A DNA stretch of 64,000 nt from Nemophila menziesii (taxonomy: Eukaryota > Streptophyta > Magnoliopsida > Boraginales > Hydrophyllaceae): the NCBI GenBank assembly GCA_029959085.1, contig JARWIR010000010.1:16947001-17011000 (forward strand). Reading direction: 5' to 3'. Positions 11,669-22,219 of this stretch are shown one piece after another. Below the pieces are notes generated by a model. The model made no database searches. It saw only the letters and a program-made list of their open reading frames with translations, and was not told where the DNA came from. Each line of letters opens with the position of its first letter. Position 1 is the stretch's first letter. A program made the position numbers and the translations under genes.

Positions 11669-12893
11669 TGAGCCGTGCTAAACAGTTCTTTTGGGAGGAT
11701 CCTTTCCTCTACAAAGTGTGTGGAGATCAGATGGTAAGGAGATGTATACCTGAGAAAGACGTTTTATCAGTGGTTGCTGGTTGTCACGATTCACCGTATG
11801 AAGGATATTTCAAAGGCAACCGCACAGCTTCTAAGGTACTACAATCTAGTTTTTATTGGCCTACATTACATAAGGATTGTCATGAGTATGTTAAGAAGTG
11901 TCATAGATGCCAGTTTACTGGTAATATATCCAAGAGGGATGAGATGCCGCGTAACAACATTCTTGAAGTTGAAATATTTGATGTTTGGGGTATTGATTTC
12001 ATGGGTCCTTTCGTACCATCCAATGGGAATCAATACATCTTACTAGCTGTTGATTACGTGTCTAAATGGGTAGAGGTTGTAGCTCTACCAACCAATGATT
12101 TATGAGTAGTGAATAAATTCTCGAATTCTCATATTTCCACTAGACATGGCACACCTAGAGTTATTATCAGCGATGGAGGTTCACAATTTGTGAACAAAAT
12201 CCGAAGACAGTGCTAGAGAAGAATGGGATAAGACATCGTGTATCTACCGCGTATCATCCACAAGCCAATGGTCAAGCTGAGGTTTCAAATCGAGAGGTGA
12301 AATGTATCCTAGAGAATACTGTTGGACCTACAAGAAAAGATTGGTCAATGAAGTTAGACGATGCTTTATGGGCCTATCGTATGATGTATAAAACTCCTGT
12401 TGGTGCATCTCCGTATCGTATTGTTTATGGTAAGGCTTGTCACTTACCTCTTGAACTTGAATTGGGTGCATATTGGGAGATAGCGTAGTTGAATTTAGAT
12501 TCTACTTTGGCCGGTGAGAATCGGATGATGAAGTTGAATGAACTTGATGAGTTTCGGTTACATGCCTACGAAAACGCTAAACTCTATAAGGAGAACACTA
12601 AGAGATGGCATGATAACCGTATCCGTGTGAAGAAGTTTGAAGTTGGACAGAAGGTCCTGAAATAAAACTCCAAGTTCAGTAATTATCCGGGAAAGTTGAG
12701 ATCAAAGTGTTCTGTTCCTTACGTTGTGACCAAAGTTACGCCTCATGGAGCGATAGAGATTGAACACCCAATCGAGAACCGCACCTTTATGGTGAATGAC
12801 CATCGATTGAAAGTTTATCATGGAGGCGAGGATACTAATCGCATGGTGGATCCACATCCTGGGGAGGTCATGTACCTCCTAGAAGCTGAATAG
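11660..12893 (+). pseudogene. Athila integrase (element 1, copy 1)
   Basis: Integrase continues in another frame after about 11,660. The zinc-binding region reads [10 protein letters not shown]...[12 protein letters not shown]: the cysteines are present, but the second histidine position (GGHF in relatives) is Tyr. The catalytic core has D in GIDFMGPF and in ISDGG, and E in [10 protein letters not shown]. Stops occur at 12,103 (TGA), 12,486 (TAG) and 12,663 (TAA), and a single-base loss near 12,200 shifts the frame; copy 2 has the base. The C-terminal region (VVTKVTPHGAIEIE, then VNDHRLKVYHGG) is readable to 12,890. It cannot make full-length protein. Confidence 0.9.
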
Positions 12894-13575
12894 ATGCAAG
12901 AGGTAACCCGTCGAGCTTAACGACGTTAAACAAAAGCCATTTCACTTATATATTAGTTTATTGCTTTATGTTATTCAATTCCTAGTGTATAATTCTAAGT
13001 TATTGTCGAGTCATAGTGTCTACTTTTAAAAGAAATGAGAAAGGTACTGTGTTAATTGTGCAGGAATTGAGTTTGGGGTGCTGAGGAACAAAAGAGGGAA
13101 AAATATGCTGCACTGGCCGGCTAGCCGGTCCTATCACCGGCATGCCGATGGAGCAGAAACACGTGCCCACGGGTCCATGGCTCGGGTTATCTGCCGAGAG
13201 GGAAATAAAAATTGAACAGACACACCGGTATGCCGGTCAGATCTCCGGTATGCCGGTCAGATCTCCGGTATGCCAGAAGGAAAACACGTGCCCACGGGTT
13301 GCTCGACACAGGTATTTTGACGGAGCGCGAATTTGCGAAGAACAACGGACCGGCGAGCTAGTGATACCGCCGGTATGCCGGTGCCCAAAAACACGTGGCC
13401 TCGGGTTCAAGGCAAAAAGTTACAAAAAGAAGGACGTCTAGCACCAGTATGCCGGCCTATTCTCCGGTATGCCGGTCAGTATGTCGGTTTTGATGAGTTT
13501 GTTACCTTATACACTTCTTACCTTATCAAGTGCAAACCGTAGCCTCTCCCATACAAAATTTCCAGCTCCCAACCT
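12894..13575. repeat. GC-rich palindromic cluster in the Athila 3' region (copy 1)
   Basis: After the integrase end there is AT-rich spacer, then from about 13,105 to 13,510 a GC-rich block with many short palindromes: GGCCGGCTAGCCGG, CACCGGCATGCCG and repeated CCGGTATGCCGG. A unit of about 22 bp (CCGGTATGCCGGTCAGATCT) is tandemly repeated at 13,227-13,272. Copy 2 has one unit fewer. An ACGTGCCCACGGGT motif also recurs. No ORF is supported; open frames here are a by-product of the repeats. The block contrasts sharply with its surroundings and could fold into hairpins in the transcript. Confidence 0.8.
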
Positions 13576-13583
13576 TATAAATA
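13576..13583 (+). promoter_or_regulatory. TATA-like box ahead of the 3' ORF (copy 1)
   Basis: TATAAATA lies about 290 bp upstream of the ATG of the 152-residue ORF. It is followed by a CT/CA-rich leader without ATG codons until the methionine near 13,851. A copy-2 equivalent sits at 52,758. It resembles the element's own LTR TATA box (16,528). Promoter function is inferred only from sequence. Confidence 0.45.
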
Positions 13584-13871
13584 GACCTTAAAGCTTGATT
13601 AAACCTCTACAACAAACACAATAACATCAATAATTCTCTCCTCCATCTTCCATAAACACAATTTCTTCATCAAATTAATCACACTACTCCATTAAACACC
13701 ATCAAGATCATCAAGCTATCAAGAATTCTTCCAAGATTTATCAAGAAACCTTCTTCTCTCATCAAATCCAAGCAAGAAACTCAAGCTACACCAATCTTTC
13801 TTAACTTTATTCCATCCTTGGTGTAACTTGAGTTTGGGGTCAAATCAAACATGACAAACTGAACAGATGCT

Positions 13872-14330
13872 ATGGATTATAAGAGAAAGTGTTACATCCT
13901 AGGGAAGAACAAAAATTTGCCTGGAGCTACAATTGAAATGGCCATTGATCTTGAGGAGCCTATTGAACAAAAACAACAAGAAGAGGCACATGCACAACAA
14001 CAACACAAGAAATTCACAGCTAGGATGAAGGTACCATCAAAGCCTAAGGAAAAGACACAAATTCAAGATCAAGGTTCTTCTTCTTCCTCTCAGAATAATT
14101 TTTGCACACCCCCATGGGCTATCAAATTGCAACAAGAAGTCAACCATCTAAGGAAACAAAACATAGCACTTTGGGAGGAAATTTCCAAGATTAATTCACA
14201 ATTGGAAGAGGTAACTACGATCATGGATATTGATAATTATTCTTCGTCTTCGGAGGAGGACATGATGGATCTTTATGGCCAGGTACCCTGTTCTAATTCT
14301 TCTTCTCAATTGATGGTAGGCACTATGTAG
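13872..14330 (+). CDS. Extra 3' ORF of the Athila element, unknown function (copy 1)
   Basis: A 152-residue ORF lies between integrase and the 3' LTR, where envelope-like genes lie in Athila relatives. It starts MDYKRKCYILGKNKNLPGAT, has a glutamine/lysine-rich segment (residues 35-70), a serine run, a PPWAIKLQQEVNHLRKQN stretch suggestive of a coiled coil (about 85-115), and an acidic serine-rich end. No signal peptide or membrane segment is visible, so it does not look like an envelope protein. Copy 2 extends seven residues further upstream (MTNRTDA) where this copy has a stop. The frame is open in both copies although pol is broken in both. I do not recognise the family. Confidence 0.5.
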   Translation: MDYKRKCYILGKNKNLPGATIEMAIDLEEPIEQKQQEEAHAQQQHKKFTARMKVPSKPKEKTQIQDQGSSSSSQNNFCTPPWAIKLQQEVNHLRKQNIALWEEISKINSQLEEVTTIMDIDNYSSSSEEDMMDLYGQVPCSNSSSQLMVGTM

Positions 14331-15745
14331 TTTAGTTTTTAATTTTATTTCTTTATTGAGTCTTTTTCGAGTCGTGGGGACACGGCTCACTTTTGAGTTT
14401 GGGGTGGGGTTCGTTGCCTCATCCAAATTTTTCGTGTTTTACATGCTTTCAGAAAGATTTTTTTAGGGTTGCGTTCCACTGTAGAGTATTTTAAATGCCC
14501 CCATCAAGCATGATTTTCATGAATTTATGATAGAAAATAGTTTACTTTAGGAGTTAATGTAAACACACTTAGATTGCATGCGAATATGAGGTAATTGATA
14601 GGAAGGATTAATGAACAATGCAAAATAAGTAAACTTGTGCTTAGGGATAATGAGTGGTTTGTAGAACGTTAGATATGAATGAGTAGAGAACCCACTTAGG
14701 TATGAACTAGAGGCAAGCCGTGTAGATAGGGAAATGATAGAGGCATTTCTTTGTTAGCCCTTCGAATCCTTTTTGGCCTTCTATCCCTAAATTAATTATA
14801 TCCTTCTTAGCCAAATTTTTAGCCTTTAAGTCTTTCTTTTGTCGCCACATTATAAGCCAATATCCCTTTAGATTGTTAGGCATGACCATATGACCCGCAC
14901 TTGAATCACGACCCTGAGACTTACTGTCTTGAGCTTGACTTTGGGGTGGTGGGTCCACTATTATGGGAATTTATCATTGGGTTGGGATTTTTGAGCTTAT
15001 CAATTGTGCTCTGTTTAGATTTTGATGATTCACAGGTTTATTATATTGTAACCCTTTACCGGGGTAAGAGTAACTGGAAAGAAAAAAAGATATGATTTTT
15101 TTTATGAAAAATAGCATGATATCTCAACATCAAAAAGAGAGTCATGACTATACAAACGAAAAGAAAATTTTCATATGAAAAGAATAAATATTTGGACCGA
15201 CAAAGAGGAAATTTTTAGGTGAATCATCTTTAGTGCTTATTGGGTTAAATTGGGGACGCTACATTAGCACGTCAAATGGGTTGAGTGAGAACGTATTCGA
15301 GTGTAAACTCAAGCTCTTGGACAGTTTGTTGATGGTAAGTGAGGAGAGAGCGAAAAGCTCACTTCAAATTTACCAAATATACATACCATACCGTCCTTCA
15401 GCCTATGTTAAAACCATAAAGACCTCGTAATTCCTAGATGCATAGTGAGTTAATGGGGAGTAAGCTAAGTGGAGCGTTCAAAGCAAGAAAAGATCGAGGA
15501 ACGCCCTATAGTCACCATCTTGAGATAAGTGTAAGCGTAACCTTCTAGCATTGTGAATTTAATTTTGGATTGATATTATTTTGTGTTTGATTTTGCATGA
15601 TATGTGTATGTGTATATTAATTCTTAGATGATACTTTGTGAGATATGTTTTAAGTTGTGCTTTGGGAATATTTTCTATATTATACCTTCTGCGTTCACCT
15701 AAAAGAGGCCTTTGTTTTTATTTTAATTTGTCGGGACGACAGAGG
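14331..15745 (+). mobile_element. Athila element 1 3' untranslated region (copy 1)
   Basis: This 1.4-kb stretch between the 3' ORF and the polypurine tract has no convincing gene. It holds a possible hairpin at 14,371-14,390 (GAGTCGTG against CACGGCTC) and repeated copies of a TTGAG-TTTGGGGT motif at 14,394 and 14,934; others lie at 13,066 and 13,827. A 65-residue frame at 15,233-15,430 is open in both large copies but has no recognisable domain, so I do not call it a gene. Confidence 0.6.
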
Positions 15746-15761
15746 TTTGAGTTGGGGGTCT
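15746..15761 (+). other. Polypurine tract of Athila element 1 (copy 1)
   Basis: The run GAGTTGGGGGTCT directly precedes the LTR start TGATGTCTCC. Plus-strand DNA synthesis of LTR retrotransposons primes at such a tract next to the 3' LTR. The identical arrangement is at 54,920-54,935. Confidence 0.75.
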
Positions 15762-17533
15762 TGATGTCTCCCTATTTGTTCTAATTATTAGCCCTCTGGA
15801 GACATCATTTTAGGTGAATTATTGACTTATTAGCTAGACTTTTATGCTTATTTTGTCATATTACACTTTCTCCCCTTGGAATTAGAATATTTGCATTTTT
15901 AGAGCTTTTGTGCGTTAATTTGATTATTTTTAGTGCAAAGTTAGTATGTTCTTAAATTTCAATACAAGAGGAGAAGTGAGAATTAGAGTCTTAGATTATT
16001 TTTAGTGTGTGAGGAAGTATTTTATTCGAGTTTCTAATTTTAGAGTGCACTTTCTTATTTTTAGTCTTGAATTATTGATTTATTATTTTTAAAGCATATG
16101 CGGTTTAATTATTTATTTAATGTGAAGAATCAAAAGATATATGGTAATTAGTTAGAGAACAAGTCAAGTCTAAGAAGTAAAGGAAAGATATTTACATGGA
16201 AATAAGAAGATTAAGGAAGGATATATGCAAAGAAGGAAAATATAAAGCTGCCAAATAAATCTGAAATTCCAGCCACGTTCTAAAGACGAGCTCATAACTA
16301 AATATTGGCTAGGAAATTGGGAGAATGGTCTGGACCAATGGATAGAGATTTCCGAGAAAAGCGGTTTTGACTATTGGAACGCGTCAAACGAATAAGTATT
16401 GAAAGAGATATGACCAAAACATATCAGCAGCAGAATCTTACCTTTCTTAGATTTTAGGGCTGCGAATTAAAGAGTTTTTTACTTGTCTTCCACTCCAAGT
16501 AAAAAAGAATTAGGGCTTCCTAGAACCTATAAATACACCCCTTAGCCTCCTTTTTTACCTACACTTCATATAATTATCAAAGAGGCTTAGGATTCAAGTC
16601 AAAGCAAGCAGGAAGGAAGAAGTTAAGAGCTGGAGCAGTCATCTTCTCCAATTCGCAGCCAAACCCAACCTCTTAATTAGGTTTAATTTATCTTTCTTTC
16701 TGTAAACATTATGTCTTTTAATTTTATTGTCTTATCTTTATTTTCCTTTATGAGCTAAACTTCTTAAGTGCTTGAGAATCACTATATGGGTTGAACTTTA
16801 ATTTATTTAATTGATGTTTTCTGATTTGGGATTTTTATAATTTAATTCGAATTGAGTAATTTAGTATTGTTTATTATCGTAAGGTTATTTCACTATCAAT
16901 TAATTAGCTAATCGAAGATAGGTCATAGTAATTAAGTTATTCACTAGTGGCGGTGATCATCTTGACGGGGGTTTAATTACGGACATAGGTAATAAACGTA
17001 AGATAGAAATTATTGATCCTGACGGACTTAGTTAATCTTATAGCCAATTGGGTAGAGAACATGACATTCGAAGGTGGATTATGATCGCCCTGGCGGGGTT
17101 TGTAACATATGAGAATAACTCCTAAGTCTACCCTAACGGGGGTTAGGAGAATCTAGAATCCCGACTATTACTAGTTACTAATTTGTCCCTTAAAAGAAGC
17201 ATTGATTAACTTTATTTTTGTGAAACCCTAGCGTGACTCAAGTACTATTCTCTCATCCTTGCGTCTCTTCGTATTTTATTTTCTTTCATTAGTCTTGATT
17301 TATTTTAATATTTACTTTATTTGCACTTTAGTTCTTAAACAAAAACAAAACAAAAAATCTATTTCTTTTACTTGTAATTGTCATTCAAGCAACTATTTAC
17401 ATTTATTACATAACCCCTTAGTCTTACCTAATCTGTCCCTGAGATCGAAATCCCGTTTACCGGATATTACTTGGACGACCCGTACACTTGCGGTACGTGT
17501 CTTGCCTTTTTAGGTGTGTTTATTTATAACACA
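15762..17533 (+). mobile_element. Athila 3' LTR (element 1, copy 1)
   Basis: The LTR starts TGATGTCTCC right after the polypurine tract; within 46 bp this start is mirrored by GGAGACATCA. It contains a TATA box (TATAAATA) at 16,528-16,535, followed by a leader. A U5-like region has CTTGACGGGGG and CCTAACGGGGG blocks, and the terminal block is GACGACCCGTACACTTGCGG. The right end is placed at about 17,533 (TATAACACA), by analogy with other LTR ends in the window that finish TTTATCACA. The length is 1,772 bp in both large copies. No matching 5' LTR exists for this element. Confidence 0.72.
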
Positions 17534-18085
17534 CAAGGAGACACCACACGGTACCACCAATTTCCTCATCTGGAAATGGATTCTAATGTCTTCAACTGTG
17601 AAAGAAACCAACTTACCCCGAATGGGAATTCTTCCATCATTACCCCGGCTATAAAGGCCAAGATAGAACTCTCTTACTAGCTCAATTATCAACTTTGAGT
17701 GCTTCATTGTGAAGGTCTTCCATCCTTATCGTTCCCCGATCTAAAGAAATTATTTATACTTTCCTTTTTCCATCTTCTCGTGAAATTTGCGCTCATGTGT
17801 AAAAAAAGTAGGTAAAATTTGAATTGCAATATATTATACGGCCCTAGACTTACCGTTTTTGTTGGGTGGAGGCACCTTGGCTTTGAGAGGTTGTGGAGTC
17901 TTCTTCTTCAGTATCTCGATTGCTTGAGCACTCGACTCCACAACAACCGGTTTCTCTCTAACGCGTTACTATTCACCCTTTTGCCTCTTTTATTTACTCA
18001 CATAAGCCTCGAGTTGTTTCCTCTTATTCTTACCTAAATTCGTATTTGAACTCTTCTTCATCTCTCTCACATTCACAAGTGTCTC
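17534..18085 (-). pseudogene. Antisense gypsy ORF fragment (plant transposon-protein domain), copy 1
   Basis: Reading the minus strand from 18,060 there is MKKSSNTNLGKNKRKQLEAY, then EKPVVVESSAQAIEILKKKT, then KFHEKMEKGKYK and IIELVREFYLGLYSRGNDGR followed by RGKLVSF. The latter part resembles the putative plant transposon protein domain (PF20167-like) found in an accessory ORF of some Ty3/gypsy elements. Several stops interrupt it. The 3' side is cut by the Athila LTR end at about 17,533; the 5' side is removed by a deletion that copy 2 does not have, where the ORF start and an LTR are still present. Confidence 0.55.
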
Positions 18086-18985
18086 TCAGAAAAGTCATTG
18101 ACTATGAAATTGTTTTATCAATATGGAATTTTGATATGAAATCTACAAATGTTAATATGTTTGATCTAAGAAACCTCCATTTAATCTCTCATAAAGTTTA
18201 ATGAGTATGAAATTATTCGATCAACATGAAATTTTGATCTAATACCTGTAAAGCTTAGCACAGTTGATATAAGAAACCTCGGTTTCATCTCTCATGTAGG
18301 TTATTGAGTATGAATTTTCCATCTCCATAGAATTTCCACCTAAAACCTATAGATGTTAACACGATCAATCTAAGAAACCTTGGTTCAATCTCTTAGATGG
18401 GTTACCAAGTATGAAATTATTCCATCAATATGGAACTTTGACCTAAAACCTATATAGGCTTACACGACCGATCCAAGAAACCTCGGTCAAATCTCTCAGA
18501 AAGGTTATCGAATATGAAATTATTACATCAACACGAAACTTTGATTTAAAACCTATGAAGGTTAACATCATGCATATAAGGAACCCCAGTTCAATCTCTC
18601 AGATAGGTTATCGTGTATGAATTTGTTCCATCAACATGGAACTTGGAACTAAAACCTATGAAGGCTAACATGGGTGATATAGGATCCTTTTTACAATCTT
18701 GTTGAAAGTTTATCATGTAGGTAATTATTCCATAACTATGTTACTTCGACCTAAAACCTATGAAGGTTAATTTGGTTGATCTAAATAATCTTAGTTCAAT
18801 ATTGTATAAAATTTATTGAGTACAACATTATTCCAGTAATGTGGAACACGACCTAAAACCTAATAAGGGTAACATGGCCGAACTAACAACCTCGATTCAA
18901 TTTCTTAGAAAATTTATCAAGTAAGAAGCCATTCCAACAACATGGAGTGTCTACCTTAAACCTAACTTGGTTGAACACGATTAAA
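18086..18985. repeat. 103-bp tandem array (copy 1)
   Basis: About nine diverged units each contain GGTTATCGAGTATGAAATTA, TTCCATCAACATGGAACTTT, a CCTAAAACCTATGAAGGTTA block and AAGAAACCTCGGTTCAATCT. The spacing of the AACCTAT block is 102-103 bp throughout. The array is not coding. Copy 2 has the longer version at 59,641-60,745, and a piece of about three units lies at 37,650-37,926, immediately left of the copy-2 LTR. Confidence 0.9.
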
Positions 18986-19430
18986 CCTCCAAATGACTTG
19001 GTAAGTCCTATTTACAGGAAATCTTGAGCGAAACCAATAAACTTGTCAGAAATCAAGCCCCAAATTCTTAAGGGGTAGGTCGAAAAAAGAAATGAGGCAT
19101 GCATTGAATTTTTCTGTTAAAGGTAAAAAGTGTAAACTACCATCTTTGTGAGCAATTACTTGATGTGGAAAAAGGCACATATAAGAAGGTAAAAGAGAAA
19201 AGGCCCGTCTTTGCTAGGATAACGTCATACAATGTCAACCAACCACCAACGATATATCCTAAATCAAGCTAGGTGAATTCAAGATTACAGGAAAATATGT
19301 TAGATATATTATCAGTCCAGAAGTAAAAATATCACTTTATTCTCAATGGGTCTCTCGGAAGAATGCCAGAAGGCAAAAATGATTATGACATGATAAAAAG
19401 AGAAAAGGAAAAACCAGAGAAGCAAAAAGT

Positions 19431-19498
<68 letters not shown>

Positions 19499-21300
19499 GA
19501 CCTCCAAACAACATCAATTTAGAAAGCAAAAACAAAAAAGCAAGTCCTTCAAGCTAGCGACGATGATCCAGATGAAGAATCTGAAGAAGAAAAACCAACA
19601 TCATCTTTGGAGGAAGGGGGGAGGAGCGTCGACCAAGGAGGCAATTTGGGTGTTCTCGAAAACCCATTTTAACTCTGGGTGAGTTGTGTAGAATTCGTCA
19701 TGTAGCTGGCGCGTGCTGAAACATTTTACAATAGATTCCTTAAAGTGCACTGACTAAAAGGAAGTATTTTCCTCCCCTGAGGAGTCGCATCATGCTCTCA
19801 CAAATCCTTGATAATCTTGTCCTTCTACTTCAACTCTCCATGAAGATCGCTCAGTTCTTTGAAAACCTAGACGTTTACCTCATAATGCATTTATTTAGAG
19901 CAAAGGTGAGGTGCAGACTACTTGCAATCCTCTTCCATGCCCTCAACGGTGGCACTGTACGACATAGACATCACGATAAATTTTATAACTGCATCATGGA
20001 AAGACCGATGGTATATATTTGAGCTCGAAACTTAAGAGAGAGAAACAATTGTGGGATATGCTTGCATCACATTCTATTGATATAAGGCAAAGTGAAAAAA
20101 TAATGAAACAGGATTGGCTCGAATAGGATATATATATGTCATGAAGAAGTCCAAAGAAATAGGAAGACTCAACCCCGTGATCGACGTAAACAATGGAGGA
20201 ATCAAGAAGAAGTAATGAAGACGTCCCTTAAAAGACATAAATGAGGCACTTGATCGTGTAAAGTTAGTGGGAACCACAAAAAAGGATTATCGAGTACATA
20301 ATGACACAATTTTTGATAAAATCAAACCAACACATTTAAATAAAAATAAAAGGGAAAACCATATGCATGAAGAACAGACGTGACATTTCATGATAAAGAT
20401 CTGAAAAAGTTCATAAGCTCGACCTCGGTTCAACCTACTAAGGGAAAAAATATCTCGTGTACCCCCTACGAAAAGGGAGTCCCCAGATTTAAAAGGGTAA
20501 TTGATAAAAATAAGGTATAACTTTGAATCATCGAAATGGAGATATGTAGTTAGCGGTATCGAAAGATCTCAATCTTGAGCCTGCCAAGCCAACATGTGGG
20601 ATACAACATTAAATAAGGCCACACCCTTATAGAGGAACATGGTAAAGTGAAAGTGTGGGACATGACATCAAGCCTGTATGCCATAATCACATGAAAAGTT
20701 TGTAGCATCCAATTTAATTAACCCCTCACTAGAGAACAATATAAATATCGAAACTACATAAAAAAGAAGATAACGAAGAAATATAAACATGAATCACTTG
20801 AATTAGAAAGAGGTGATTATAGTTAGCTTACAACACATGCATGCATAATTCAAGTAATCACAAGGCCATTATGAGCTAAATCATTAATATATTTTATCTT
20901 TCTCTAACTATTTTTACTTGTGTTCAAACAAGTGTTTACTCACGCATCGAATCCAACACAATACTTAAATTGCTACAAATCACTCAACCAAATCAGTTAT
21001 ATTTTGATAAATAATAACTGGTAAAATCTGTCATATCAAGATGAAATATGAAAGATAAAAGAAGAGAGACAAAAAAATGCCAGTATAGATTAGAAAATAT
21101 GAATTAAATTTTTGAAATAATGTTTGGTATTGGTTATAAATACGGAGGATAAGTTAAGTAATCTTTTTTATTTATTCTCGGACTCGGCTTCTAAAAGGTT
21201 TTGGGCTGGTAAAAGAAGTTGGACCGACCTGGATCTAAAATTGTAATATTTTTTGGCCCGAGTTAATTCGATATACGCTCAAACTTTAGTTTGGGCCATT
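18986..21300. other. Non-coding spacer, no recognisable gene (copy 1)
   Basis: The stretch contains a (TA)n microsatellite at 19,434-19,488 and otherwise diverged AT-rich sequence. A frame at 19,792-20,022 (MLSQILDNLVLLLQLSMKIA...) is also open in copy 2 at 61,527-61,751, but it has no motif I recognise and its conservation follows from the duplication. It may be the tail of the repeat that carries the 103-bp array. I see no intact gene. Confidence 0.6.
19434..19488. repeat. (TA)n microsatellite
   Basis: An almost perfect run of TA dinucleotides, about 27 units. The equivalent site in copy 2 (61,203-61,218) has only about eight, so this is a fast-changing simple repeat. Confidence 0.97.
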
Positions 21301-22219
21301 TCCAAAATATTCACTTCTTACAAAACCCTAAATACTTATAAGAGTCTCGTATAATCAAGCCGCCATATTTCTAACGAAACGTATAACTAAACAGTAGTAG
21401 ATAGAGAATAATCATACTGGAGGAAAGTAATACATGGAGAGAAAGCGAAACCAAAGAAAGAGTCAAAATCACACTCGTCAATGTTTTTTTTATACAAGGA
21501 GATCCAAAGGATCGTGACACACTCATCAATGTTGATAGGTAATTCTTTAAACACTTTTTGGATCTGAAATATATCTTTGTGCCTATTTAATGTTGTGTTT
21601 GATATTTTACATAGATTCATAATCTAAAATTTCACTGGAAAGTTAATTAACTACTATATTTGTGATTTATTTATCATTCTATGATATAATGAATTATTGA
21701 TTTTTTGTTTATATAGTACTTTGTTCGAAAGTTTGTTTATTTATAAAATTTAAATAGAACAATTTGTTAAGATTATTTTATATTAAGTTCACTTAATCAT
21801 TCAGTTTTTAATATGTATCATATGTATATTATTTAAGTTGGATTTTATTTTCTAAAGTATTGTGAAATATTTTTTTATAAGTTGATGGTAAGATTGTTGG
21901 ACATGACATTTCAAAAATTATAAAAGGTAAAATAATACAAACTTAAAATTATCCATACATTTTTAACGGCTTCAATTTTCATTTTTCAGTTACATACATT
22001 CATATATAATTTTTTTATTTATATTTTATTAATTTAAGTTAATTAGTGCATTATAATATTTAGATGTTTTATGAGTATCTTTGCATACTATATTATTTCC
22101 TACTTTTTATTCTTTATTTTGAATAAAAGATATGGTAGGTAGACGTTTCATTTTATAAATAACACTGGATTCTTCATACATTCTATAATCTTACTCAGTG
22201 CTCTATATTAACTTCTAAG
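21301..22219 (+). promoter_or_regulatory. Promoter-like region and possible 5' exons of the RAD7-like gene (copy 1)
   Basis: A telo-box AAACCCTAA at 21,323-21,331, typical of plant 5' leaders, precedes an ATG at 21,434 (MERKRNQRKSQNHT). The frame is lost in this copy by a one-base difference from copy 2 and ends in TGA. A possible small exon at 21,882-21,925 reads VDGKIVGHDISKIIK and is flanked by AG and GTAAAA. The acceptor differs between copies (ATAAG here, ACAGG in copy 2), shifting the junction by one base. Whether these belong to the LRR gene at 22,220 is a guess from their order. Confidence 0.3.

Noticed and set aside
13142..13542. Two overlapping plus-strand frames in the GC-rich block, with minus-strand frames in copy 2
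   Set aside because: Frames through short palindromic repeats are open in several phases at once, and copy 2 disagrees on their extents.
13872..14330. Envelope gene of an Athila element
   Set aside because: The position fits, but no signal peptide, membrane segment or glycosylation-rich ectodomain is seen.
19431..19682. Frame starting in the (TA)n run (Ile-Tyr repeats)
   Set aside because: Translation of a microsatellite, absent in copy 2 where the repeat is short.
19792..20022. Open frame shared with 61,527-61,751
   Set aside because: Similarity comes from the large duplication. No motif is recognised, the starts differ, and no splice or promoter context is seen.
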